From Desulfotignum sp. (GTDB lineage Bacteria; Desulfobacterota; Desulfobacteria; Desulfobacterales; Desulfobacteraceae): a DNA stretch of 22,803 nt. Location: NCBI GenBank assembly GCA_021737445.1, contig JAIPDY010000020.1, positions 1-22,803 on the forward strand, read 5' to 3'. The notes beneath the pieces are model-generated. The model ran no database searches, had not been told where the DNA came from, and saw only the letters and a list, made by a program, of their open reading frames with translations. Of the stretch, positions 1 through 7,339 are shown in pieces. The position numbers and the translations under genes are program-made. Numbering within the stretch: the first letter of the stretch is position 1; the number at the start of each line of letters is the position of its first letter.

Positions 1-351
1 CCCGAAATGGTCCAGGGCCACGGCCATGATCAGCTGGCCTGCCACCACCAGGCTGAAGGTGAGGGTAGCCCCCAGCCGGGGTGTCAAAACGATCACCGCA
101 GTGACATAAAATGCCCCGAGCAGACCGGCCAGCCATACCCACCATTCGATCCCGGCAGCATTGCGCACCGCTGTAAAATCCATGCGCAGGGCAAAGCCGT
201 ATGCCAGCAGCCCCAGGGTGCCCACAAAAAAAGAAATCAGGGCCGCATACACCGGATCCCCGATGGTCCGGCCCATTTTTCCGTTAAAACCGGCCTGGAC
301 AGGGGCCATCATACCGGCCACCAGGGCGGTGAGCAGCCATATCACTTTCAT
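1..351 (-). CDS. DMT-family (DUF606/YdcZ-like) inner-membrane transporter, partial
   Basis: The first 117 codons of a membrane protein read in from position 351 and run off the window edge without a stop. The start reads MKVIWLLTALVAGMMAPVQA, and hydrophobic segments follow, separated by short polar loops (for example the loop around FNGKMGR and the stretch containing FVGTLGLLAYGFAL). A later segment reads LGATLTFSLVVAGQLIMAVA. The small size, the NxxxG-type loop after the first helix and the repeated ALxxFxxG pattern match the DUF606 branch of the drug/metabolite transporter superfamily (YdcZ-like), whose substrates are mostly unknown. The ATG lies 14 bases after the yjbQ stop with AAGGA upstream, so it is the last visible gene of the radical SAM-tkt-yjbQ group. 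The family call is by pattern; substrate unknown. Confidence 0.72.
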   Translation of the reverse strand, partial: MKVIWLLTALVAGMMAPVQAGFNGKMGRTIGDPVYAALISFFVGTLGLLAYGFALRMDFTAVRNAAGIEWWVWLAGLLGAFYVTAVIVLTPRLGATLTFSLVVAGQLIMAVALDHFG

Positions 352-365
352 ACCGCGTTTTCCTT

Positions 366-761
366 TTACCTGTCCGCCAGGATGGTGACAGTCACCTTCC
401 GGTTCCTGGGGCCGTCAAATTCACAGAAAAAAATGGATTGCCAGGTACCCAGCACCAGGGACCCGTTTTCCAGGGCAACCATCTCCGAGGGCCCGAACAG
501 GCTGACCTTTATGTGGGCGGCGGAATTGCCCTCCATATGTTTGTAACGGTCATCCCAGGGAACGATCTTGTTGATGGTATTCAAAATATCAACTGGTACG
601 GCAGGATCGGCATTTTCATTGATGGTTACCGCCCCTGTGGTATGCAGGGAAAAGACATGTACCAGGCCGTTCTGTATGCCTGAGGATGTCACTGCCTGCC
701 GCACCTGATCGGTGATATCCTTCATCTGGGTTCTGCTGGCGGTTTTAACGGAAATAATCAT
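366..761 (-). CDS. yjbQ: YjbQ/UPF0047 family protein (secondary thiamine-phosphate synthase)
   Basis: 131 residues, the usual size for the family. The diagnostic motifs are present in order: HTTGAVTINENAD (about residues 40-52), the W-D-D-R-Y-KHMEGNSAAHIK stretch (about 69-85, with the conserved His residues), and LGTWQSIFFCEFDGPRNRK near the C-terminus. The family is a small trimeric cytoplasmic protein; E. coli YjbQ can replace ThiE, joining the thiazole and pyrimidine halves into thiamine phosphate, although its physiological role is still debated. It lies 27 bases downstream of transketolase, a thiamine-diphosphate enzyme, so a link through the cofactor is possible but unproven. Family assignment is firm; cellular function is less so. 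Confidence 0.9.
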   Translation of the reverse strand: MIISVKTASRTQMKDITDQVRQAVTSSGIQNGLVHVFSLHTTGAVTINENADPAVPVDILNTINKIVPWDDRYKHMEGNSAAHIKVSLFGPSEMVALENGSLVLGTWQSIFFCEFDGPRNRKVTVTILADR

Positions 762-788
762 GCCATATCTCCTTTTGAAGAGAGAATA

Positions 789-2798
789 TTATCCCTTTAC
801 CAGGTCCAATGCCTGTTTCACAACATTGTCAACGGAATACCCCAGTTTTTCCAGCACCACCCCGCCCGGTGCCGAAGCCCCGAACCGCTCGATGCTGATG
901 ACTGCCCCGTCAGGCCCCACATATTTTTCCCATCCCATGGCAATGCCGGCTTCCACAGCCAGGCGCCGGGTAACACCTGAGGGCAGGATGCGCTCCCTGT
1001 AGGATGCCGGTGCTTTTTCAAACCATTCCCAGGAGGGCATGGACACCACGGACGTCTTTATGCCGTGGTCGGTTTCCAGGATTTGTGCCGCCCCAAGGCT
1101 GATATGCACCTCAGACCCAGTGGCAATGATGATCATATCTGCCTGATCACCCTTGTCCAGAATGGTATATGCCCCGTAATGAAACTCCCCGTCCCGCAGA
1201 GAGGTATCCAGGATGGGCAGCTTCTGCCGGCTTAAGATCAGGGCAGTGGGAGAATCCATTGTGGACAGTGCCTGTTTCCATGCCAGGGCGGTCTCATTGG
1301 CGTCTGCCGGCCGCACCACATTGAGCCCGGGAATGGCCCGCAGGGCTGCCAGGTGCTCCACCGGCTGATGGGTGGGGCCGTCCTCGCCCACTGCCACGCT
1401 GTCATGGGTGAAAACATAGACCAGGGGCAGTTTCATCAAAGAAGCCAGCCGGATGGCCGGCCGCATGTAATCGGCAAAAACCAGAAAGGTGCCGCCATAG
1501 GGCCGGACACCGGAATGCAGATACATGCCGGCCATGACCGCACCCATGGCATGCTCCCGCACCCCGAACCGGATGTTTCGCCCGTCAAAGGTATTTTTCT
1601 GAAACTCAGCGGAACAGTTAAGATAGGTCTTGTTGGAAGGTGCCAGGTCGGCGGATCCACCCATGAGCACGGGCAGGTTCGGTGCAATAGCGTTGAGCAC
1701 CTTGCCTGAAGCTGCCCGGGTGGCCACGGGGCCGTCATCCACAGAAAATACCGGGACATCCTTGTCCCATCCCCGGGTGAGAAATCCGCTCACCGCATCC
1801 ACAAACAGGGCGGCTTCGCCGGGATAGGTGTCTTTATAGGAAATGAAGGTTTCCTGCCAGGCATCTTCCAGTTTTTGTCCTGCTGCCACCGCTGTTCCGG
1901 CCGCTTCCCTCACCCTGTCCGGCACATGAAAAGTTTTGTCCTCGGGCAGGCCGTAGAATTTTTTCACCAGCCTGATCTCCTCATCCCCCAGGGGTGCACC
2001 ATGGGCATCGGCCGTGTCCTGTTTATTGGGGCTGCCAAAGGCGATATGGGTCCTGATCTTGATCAAAGAGGGCTTGTCTGTGTTTTCCTTACCCGCCTGG
2101 AGCGCATGGTGGATGGCCGCCAGGTCATTGCCGTCCCCTACCTCCTGCACATGCCAGTTCATGGCGGCAAACTTGTCACCTATGTTTTCCGTGAACGCGA
2201 TATCTGTCGCCCCTTCGATGGTGATATGGTTGTCATCATAGATCAGGATCAGCCGGCCCAGGCCCAGATGACCGGCCATGGAAGCAGCTTCCATGGCCAC
2301 CCCTTCCATGAGGTCCCCGTCCCCACATATGCAGTAGGTGTAATGGTCGATCAGGGGGTTTTTTCCCTGGTTGAACCGGGCCGCCAGGTGACGTTCGGCA
2401 ATGGCCATGCCCACGGCATTGGCAATGCCCTGGCCCAGGGGTCCGGTGGTGGTTTCCACACCCGGGGTGTCCCCGTATTCGGGGTGTCCCGGGGTTCTGG
2501 AGCCCCATTGCCGGAAATTTTTCAGATCTTCCAGATCCAGACCGTATCCGAACAGATACAAAAGGCTGTAAAGCAAAGAAGATGCATGTCCCCCGGACAG
2601 AACAAACCGGTCCCGGTCGATCCATGCCGGGTTTTTGGGATTGTGTTTCAAAAAATGTTTGAACAGCACATAGGCCATGGGCGCCAGGCCCATGGGCGCA
2701 CCGGGATGGCCGGAGTTGGCTTTCTGCACCGCATCCATGCAAAGGGTTCTGATGGTATTGATGGTCAGTTGATCCAGATTTTCTGTGGCATCAGCCAT
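789..2798 (-). CDS. tkt: Transketolase
   Basis: 669 residues, the full length of bacterial transketolase. It moves two-carbon ketol units between sugar phosphates (xylulose 5-P, ribose 5-P, erythrose 4-P) in the non-oxidative pentose phosphate pathway, in the cytoplasm, using thiamine diphosphate and a divalent metal. Visible signatures: N-terminal KANSGHPGAPMG (His31), SGGHASSLLY (His71), RTPGHPE (His105), the thiamine-diphosphate motif GDGDLMEG (159-166) continuing to the YDDN metal end, and the central domain around FTHDSVAVGEDGPTHQPVE. A C-terminal transketolase domain follows (TGSEV, ending near LVKG). The ATG has AGGAG a proper distance upstream. The gene sits 31 bases after a radical SAM gene and 27 before yjbQ. 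No defects seen. Confidence 0.97.
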   Translation of the reverse strand: MADATENLDQLTINTIRTLCMDAVQKANSGHPGAPMGLAPMAYVLFKHFLKHNPKNPAWIDRDRFVLSGGHASSLLYSLLYLFGYGLDLEDLKNFRQWGSRTPGHPEYGDTPGVETTTGPLGQGIANAVGMAIAERHLAARFNQGKNPLIDHYTYCICGDGDLMEGVAMEAASMAGHLGLGRLILIYDDNHITIEGATDIAFTENIGDKFAAMNWHVQEVGDGNDLAAIHHALQAGKENTDKPSLIKIRTHIAFGSPNKQDTADAHGAPLGDEEIRLVKKFYGLPEDKTFHVPDRVREAAGTAVAAGQKLEDAWQETFISYKDTYPGEAALFVDAVSGFLTRGWDKDVPVFSVDDGPVATRAASGKVLNAIAPNLPVLMGGSADLAPSNKTYLNCSAEFQKNTFDGRNIRFGVREHAMGAVMAGMYLHSGVRPYGGTFLVFADYMRPAIRLASLMKLPLVYVFTHDSVAVGEDGPTHQPVEHLAALRAIPGLNVVRPADANETALAWKQALSTMDSPTALILSRQKLPILDTSLRDGEFHYGAYTILDKGDQADMIIIATGSEVHISLGAAQILETDHGIKTSVVSMPSWEWFEKAPASYRERILPSGVTRRLAVEAGIAMGWEKYVGPDGAVISIERFGASAPGGVVLEKLGYSVDNVVKQALDLVKG

Positions 2799-2829
2799 GG
2801 TATTTATCTCCTGTTGGATAACGTAAGAT

Positions 2830-3705
2830 TTATAAGGCTCTCATGAATTCGGGTTTGAGTTTTATTTTTCCGCTCAGGGCCCGGGCGATCTGTTCCAGGG
2901 TTTTTTCCTTGTCCCGGGGAAGCCTGGCCCTGACAGGCAGGTAATTGGAAGCATGATTGGCATGAAACAGTCCATCCGACAGGTGGGTGGAGGCGATCAT
3001 CTGCCCCAGTTCCGCCAGCATTTCCTCCGGGGAGGGTAACTGGAAGTGACCGGCCTGGTGATCCGCATGCAGCTCTGTGCCGGGAATCAGCATCAGGCTC
3101 AAAGCCCCCACATAATCCGGATCAATTTCAGACAGGACCCGGCCGGTTTCCTGTGCATGGACCAGGGAACGTTCTTTGCCTGCCAGGCCCACCAGCACGG
3201 TGACAGACAGCTTGATGTCCGCCTGTTTCACCCGCCGGCCCATGCGGATCATCTTGTCTGCTGTGGCGCCTTTGCGGATATCGGTCAGCACCTGGTCGTC
3301 ACCGGATTCCAGCCCCATGTAGGCGATGCCCACTCCCAAGTCATGAAGCGCGGCCAGCTCCTCATCGGTTTTCATGCCGATGCCCTTGGTATTGGCATAC
3401 ACTCCCACCCGTTCCACCCAGGGAAGCCGGTCTCTGATCCGTTCCAGAATGGGCACAAGCCGCTTCATGGGCACGATCATGGCATCCCCGTCACAGATGA
3501 ACAGCCGCTTTTGCCGGGGAAAATGCTTTCTGGCATATTCAATGTCCTGGAAAATGATGTCATTTTTTTTGATGGTAAACCGCTTGTCCCGGAAACTGCC
3601 ACAGAAGGTACACTTGTTATGGGAACATCCTAAGGTCACCTGGAGCAGTATACTGTCGGCCTCACTGGGGGGCCGTATGATCATTCCGTCATAATGCATA
3701 GTCAT
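2830..3705 (-). CDS. Radical SAM protein of unknown substrate
   Basis: 291 residues. The N-terminus carries a cysteine cluster GCSHNKCTFCGSF (about residues 26-38) that would hold the [4Fe-4S] cluster used to cleave S-adenosylmethionine. The spacing is CX4CX2C rather than the standard CX3CX2C. Later motifs fit the Elp3/MiaB-like TIM-barrel: FICDGDAM, GVYANTKGI, GLESGDDQVLTDIRKGAT (the SAM-contacting region typical of the family) and SVTVLVGLAGKE. No B12-binding, TRAM or second Fe-S domain is visible, so the reaction cannot be named. Closely similar small radical SAM proteins starting IIRPPSEADS are, as I recall, common in anaerobes. It is the first gene of the group with tkt, yjbQ and the DMT transporter. 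AGG lies before the ATG, inside an inverted repeat. Confidence 0.85.
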   Translation of the reverse strand: MTMHYDGMIIRPPSEADSILLQVTLGCSHNKCTFCGSFRDKRFTIKKNDIIFQDIEYARKHFPRQKRLFICDGDAMIVPMKRLVPILERIRDRLPWVERVGVYANTKGIGMKTDEELAALHDLGVGIAYMGLESGDDQVLTDIRKGATADKMIRMGRRVKQADIKLSVTVLVGLAGKERSLVHAQETGRVLSEIDPDYVGALSLMLIPGTELHADHQAGHFQLPSPEEMLAELGQMIASTHLSDGLFHANHASNYLPVRARLPRDKEKTLEQIARALSGKIKLKPEFMRAL

Positions 3706-3707
3706 TT

Positions 3708-3740
3708 CCTGTTAAAATTCCAAAGGATTCTTTTAACAGG
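3708..3740 (-). promoter_or_regulatory. Perfect 10-bp inverted repeat over candidate promoter of the radical SAM-tkt operon
   Basis: The arms CCTGTTAAAA (3708-3717) and TTTTAACAGG (3731-3740) are perfect complements separated by 13 bases. They end two bases before the radical SAM start codon and contain its likely ribosome binding site (AACAGG on the minus strand). The outer arm also overlaps the -10 box of a candidate promoter. This placement fits a repressor operator, or an RNA hairpin that hides the ribosome binding site. The repeat is seen directly; the role is inferred. Confidence 0.5.
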
Positions 3741-3758
3741 TATTGCCAGAAATTTCAA
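3730..3758 (-). promoter_or_regulatory. Candidate sigma70 promoter for radical SAM-tkt-yjbQ operon
   Basis: On the minus strand, TTGAAA (3758-3753) and TAAAAG (3735-3730) are separated by exactly 17 bases. The -35 matches the consensus at five of six positions and the -10 at four of six. Transcription would start near 3723, inside the inverted repeat. It follows directly downstream of the recD2 stop, so it would give the tkt group its own transcription. Confidence 0.45.
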
Positions 3759-3823
3759 CAGGATGAAAATAATCTGTCCCGTATGAACGGGTTGGCGGGA
3801 TGCGTTTTTTTTGCGGTGTTTTT

Positions 3824-5965
3824 TTAACAAAGGCGGGACAGCCGGTCCTTGAGCCCTGACCGGCGCAGGTTGGTGCGGTTGTTTTCAAAAGCGGTGTGAA
3901 CGGCCCGGGAAGATCCCACAATGATCACCAGGTGTTTGCCCCGGGTCAGGGCCGTGTATAAAAGATTGCGCTGGAGCAGCGGATAATGGGCCATGGTCAG
4001 GGCGATGATGACTGCCCCGTATTCGGAACCCTGGGATTTGTGGACCGAAACGGCATAGGCCAGGGTCAGCTCGTCCAGTTCCAGCAGGTCATAGGGCACC
4101 ATGCGGCCGTCATACTCCACCATGACTTTGCCTTCTGATTTGGAAACATCTGTTACCTGGCCGATATCGCCGTTGAACACCTCTTTTTCATAATTGTTTT
4201 TCAGGTGCATCACCTTGTCTCCGGGCCGGAAGGTCACACCCCGATTGTCAACGCCCCCTTTACCCGGATTGAGAACAGATTGAAGCTGCTGATTGAGATT
4301 GATGGTACCGGCTTCCCCCCGGTGCATGGGGGTTAAGACCTGAAAATCGGTGATATGGGGAAAGGTTTTGGGAATTCGTCTGGCACACAGCTCAAGAATT
4401 GTGTGTACCACTTTTTCCGGGTGCTGGTTTTCAATAAAATAAAATTCCGACAGATCCTGGGACTCTCTGGTTTTAAAATCAGGCATCCGGCCATTGCGGA
4501 TGTCATGGGCATGGCGCACAATTGGGCTCTGCCTGGCCTGACGAAAAATTTTGGTCAGGGCAAACACGCTGACCCGGCCCGAGGCCATGATATCAGACAA
4601 AACATTACCGGGTCCCACCGAAGGCAGCTGAAATGTATCCCCAACCAGCACCAGGCTGGCACCGGGCGGCATGGCCTCCACAAGATGGAACATGAGCTGG
4701 GTATCCACCATGCTGGCTTCATCCACCACAAACACATCCAGGTTCAGGGGATTGGTGAAATTGTGTGCCACTGTGCCCTGTTCCGTGTCAAATCCCAGCA
4801 GCTTATGCAGGGTAAAGGCTTTTTTGCCGGTGGTTTCAGAAAGCCGCCTGGCAGCCCGGCCGGTAGGAGCGGCCAGGACCACGGTGAGGCGCAGGTGCCT
4901 GAACACCTGGCACAGGGCACGCACCAGGGTGGTTTTACCGGTGCCGGGCCCCCCGGTGATCACGGACACTTTTTGCACCATCACCTGGCAGACCACTTCC
5001 AGCTGCTCATCAGACAATTTCACGGCCATGCCGGTCAGCACCTGTTCCAGGATCTCATCCCGGCTGATCCTGTATTCAGGCACCGGCATGGAAAGCAGGG
5101 CTGACAGCCGGTCGGCAATACCTTTTTCCGCCTTGAACAGCCGGCTCAGGTACACCCGGTCATCCCACAACTGAATCTCGTTTCTGTCTGCCAGGGTATC
5201 CAGGGCAGGGGAAAACAGGTCAGAGCCCACCCCGGCCAGACGGGCACAGGCGGCAAACAACTCCTCTTTGTCCGCATACACATGGCCGTCTCCTTCAAAG
5301 ACAATAAGCTGGCATAGCAGACAGGCACACAGGCGGTTTTCATCGGTTTTTTCAACACCTTTTGCCCGGGCTACGGCATCTGCCGCAGCAAATCCTATGG
5401 CCGGAATATCAATGGCAATGCGGAACGGATCAGTTTCCAGAACGGCCATGGCGCCGGCCCCATAGGTCTTGAGTATCAAGCCGGCATGGGCCACGTTGAC
5501 ATTATTTTCCTGGAGAAACTGCATGACCCGGCGCACGGCATGGTGGGTGTTCCAGGCTTTTTGAATCAGCTGCTTTTTACCCCGGGCAATGCCGGCAACC
5601 TCCATGAGTTTTTCCGGCTGGTTTTCGATAATCTCCAGGGTCTGGTTCTGAAATTTATCCACGATGCGGTCTGCCAGGGATTTGCTGATGCCCTTGATCA
5701 TGCCGGATCCCAGGTATTTGCGGATGCCTGACACAGTGGCCGGCAGAGTTACTTCATAGGTTTCCGCCTTGAACTGGTCCCCATATTTGGGATGGGATGT
5801 CCACTGGCCATTGAGGGTCAGGGTTTCCCCTTCTGCCACCCCTGCCAGATATCCCACCACGGTAATGGGGTCCTGAATCTTTTCCACCTGGATGCGGCAC
5901 ACGGTATACTGGTTGTCCGGGTTCTGGTATGTCAGACGGGACAACACCCCTTTGATGGTGATCAT
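3824..5965 (-). CDS. recD2: RecD2-type ATP-dependent DNA helicase (SF1B, RecD/TraA family)
   Basis: 713 residues from the chosen ATG. An open frame continues 48 codons further upstream, but that part lies inside gmhB and looks like out-of-frame sequence. The start at 5965 forms an ATGA overlap with the gmhB stop, so I prefer it. The N-terminal region has an OB-like part and helix-hairpin-helix repeats (about 80-200: GIRKYLGSGMIKGIS, IPAIGFAAADAVA), as in RecD2 proteins outside RecBCD. The helicase core follows: Walker A GGPGTGKTT (338-346), APTGRAA, Walker B VVDEASMVD (413-421), LVGDTFQLPSVGPG, and C-terminal SVHKSQGSEY and LYTALTRGK. RecD2 unwinds DNA 5'-3' and is tied to DNA repair and replication forks; no RecB or RecC lies nearby. 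Confidence 0.93.
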   Translation of the reverse strand: MITIKGVLSRLTYQNPDNQYTVCRIQVEKIQDPITVVGYLAGVAEGETLTLNGQWTSHPKYGDQFKAETYEVTLPATVSGIRKYLGSGMIKGISKSLADRIVDKFQNQTLEIIENQPEKLMEVAGIARGKKQLIQKAWNTHHAVRRVMQFLQENNVNVAHAGLILKTYGAGAMAVLETDPFRIAIDIPAIGFAAADAVARAKGVEKTDENRLCACLLCQLIVFEGDGHVYADKEELFAACARLAGVGSDLFSPALDTLADRNEIQLWDDRVYLSRLFKAEKGIADRLSALLSMPVPEYRISRDEILEQVLTGMAVKLSDEQLEVVCQVMVQKVSVITGGPGTGKTTLVRALCQVFRHLRLTVVLAAPTGRAARRLSETTGKKAFTLHKLLGFDTEQGTVAHNFTNPLNLDVFVVDEASMVDTQLMFHLVEAMPPGASLVLVGDTFQLPSVGPGNVLSDIMASGRVSVFALTKIFRQARQSPIVRHAHDIRNGRMPDFKTRESQDLSEFYFIENQHPEKVVHTILELCARRIPKTFPHITDFQVLTPMHRGEAGTINLNQQLQSVLNPGKGGVDNRGVTFRPGDKVMHLKNNYEKEVFNGDIGQVTDVSKSEGKVMVEYDGRMVPYDLLELDELTLAYAVSVHKSQGSEYGAVIIALTMAHYPLLQRNLLYTALTRGKHLVIIVGSSRAVHTAFENNRTNLRRSGLKDRLSRLC

Positions 5966-6525
5966 GGCGCTGTCTTTTTTGCGTTTGTGATCCACAGTGC
6001 TGCATCCATAAGGTCTCTGGCATAATAATCCGGAGGGGAACCCTGGCACACCAGGTTCTGGAAAGCGGTTTTTCCGTTTCCCGTGCCCACCAGAATGGCT
6101 TTGGCGCAACCGGCATTTCTGGCTGCCTGGATATCCTTGACACTGTCTCCAACCAGCAAAGACCGGGACAGTTTCAGTTTATGCCGTTTCCGGGCATGGA
6201 AAAGCATTCCGGGAGCAGGTTTGCGGCAGTCACACCCGGCATTCGGGGCATGGGGGCAAAAAAAAATATCAAGAATCCGCCCCCCGGCTGCAGCAATGCC
6301 CTGACACATTTTTTTAAAAATCAGGTCCAGGGTCTGCTGGGTGACCATTTTCCGGCCGATTATGGACTGGTTGGTGACCAGAATAATATCAAATCCGTGT
6401 CTATTGAGCAGGGCTATGGCTTCCGGACTGCCAGGAATAAAATGGAACTCAGACGGGTGTTTGATATAATGCGAAGAATCCTGGTTGATCACCCCGTCCC
6501 TGTCCAGAAACACAACACCTGCCAT
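5962..6525 (-). CDS. gmhB: D-glycero-D-manno-heptose 1,7-bisphosphate 7-phosphatase (HAD family)
   Basis: 187 residues, the usual length. It removes the 7-phosphate from heptose bisphosphate in the cytoplasm, a step toward ADP-heptose for the LPS inner core. The HAD motifs are all present: FLDRDGVIN (catalytic Asp8 and Asp10), VTNQS (motif II, about 50-54), RKPAPGM with the lysine (motif III) and GDSVKDIQAA (motif IV, 126-135). The zinc-binding loop typical of GmhB is also there: Cys90, His92, Cys98 and Cys100 in FFCPHAPNAGCDCRKP. This separates it from generic HisB-like phosphatases. The start is four bases after the rlpA stop, with GGAG inside the end of rlpA, and its stop overlaps the recD2 start. 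Confidence 0.9.
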   Translation of the reverse strand: MAGVVFLDRDGVINQDSSHYIKHPSEFHFIPGSPEAIALLNRHGFDIILVTNQSIIGRKMVTQQTLDLIFKKMCQGIAAAGGRILDIFFCPHAPNAGCDCRKPAPGMLFHARKRHKLKLSRSLLVGDSVKDIQAARNAGCAKAILVGTGNGKTAFQNLVCQGSPPDYYARDLMDAALWITNAKKTAP

Positions 6526-6529
6526 GGCT

Positions 6530-7339
6530 TTACTCCGCTACGGCAAAAGCCTGGTCAAATCCATCATTGGTCAAAAGGCTGTCACGGAAACGTTCCGCGT
6601 CCTTGAGATTTGAAAACCGGCCGATGCGGACCCGGTAAAAGATTCCCCGGTCATCTTCATGGACCACAATATGGGCGTTCAGATATGATTTGGATAATTT
6701 GTCCCTAAATTTTTGTGCATTGGATTTTACCTGGAACGCCCCCACCTGAACCGTGAAATTCCCTGTCCAGTAGTCCAGCGCTTTAAATGCCACAGGCTGT
6801 TTTGATATTTTGGAATATTCTGTGGCAGCTCCCAGGGCCTTCACCCGCACCCGGGCAGTTCCAGGACCTACCATGTTAATATGTTTGGCCCCGGCATAGG
6901 ACAGATCAATGATTCGACCGGTAACAAAAGGTCCCCGGTCATTGATTCTCACCTTGATTTTCCGATTGTTGCCCAGGTTGTGCACCTCCACCCAGGTATT
7001 CATGGGCAGGGTCTTATGGGCCGCGGTCATGGCATGCATGTCATAAGTTTCACCATTGGCGGTTTTCCGGCCGTGAAATTTTTTTCCATACCAGGAGGCG
7101 ATACCTGTCTGAACAAAGCCGTGGGCACTGGCAATGGGGGTGTATTGTTTTCCCATGATCGTATAAGGCCGCTGGGTGGCAGGCACCTTGCCCGACTCTT
7201 TTTTAGGCGGGGGGACATACGTTCGGTCATGTGATGGAGAGCCGGTGAATTTCGAACACCCGGCCTGCAAAAGGCAAAACAGAACCAGGGTGATCACCCA
7301 GACACCAATGCGCAACATATGGGGATGGTTTTTCATCAT
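6530..7339 (-). CDS. rlpA: RlpA family septal-ring lipoprotein (DPBB + SPOR)
   Basis: 269 residues. The N-terminus is a lipoprotein signal: a hydrophobic stretch (about 11-25) and lipobox LQAGC with Cys28, so the protein should be anchored to the outer membrane. A double-psi beta-barrel domain follows (about 75-165; TGIASWYGKKFHGRKTANGE, then AAHKTLPMNTWVEV and VRINDRGPFVTGRIIDLS), which in RlpA cleaves naked peptidoglycan strands. The C-terminus (about 190-268; TVQVGAFQVKSNAQKFRDKL ... YRVRIGRFSNLKDAERFRD) is a SPOR domain that binds denuded septal glycan. The ATG overlaps the lon stop as ATGA, indicating coupled translation. Whether this copy keeps lytic activity cannot be told from sequence. 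Confidence 0.93.
   Translation of the reverse strand: MMKNHPHMLRIGVWVITLVLFCLLQAGCSKFTGSPSHDRTYVPPPKKESGKVPATQRPYTIMGKQYTPIASAHGFVQTGIASWYGKKFHGRKTANGETYDMHAMTAAHKTLPMNTWVEVHNLGNNRKIKVRINDRGPFVTGRIIDLSYAGAKHINMVGPGTARVRVKALGAATEYSKISKQPVAFKALDYWTGNFTVQVGAFQVKSNAQKFRDKLSKSYLNAHIVVHEDDRGIFYRVRIGRFSNLKDAERFRDSLLTNDGFDQAFAVAE

Noticed and set aside
7..546. 179-codon plus-strand frame at the window start
   Set aside because: It lies opposite yjbQ and the DMT transporter, both of which have clear family motifs, and has no domain of its own.
1875..2846. 323-codon frame on the plus strand opposite transketolase
   Set aside because: It is fully within tkt, which has all family motifs; the peptide is rich in H, G and Q and has no domain.
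3801..3825. Two T-runs after a CCCGT/ACGGG hairpin, looking like a plus-strand terminator
   Set aside because: No plus-strand gene lies upstream, the T-run is too far from the stem, and for recD2 (minus strand) the run is of A, not T.
5966..6109. 48-codon N-terminal extension of recD2
   Set aside because: It lies inside gmhB in another frame; the ATGA overlap and the normal RecD2 N-terminus (MITIKGVLSRLTY) favour the start at 5965.
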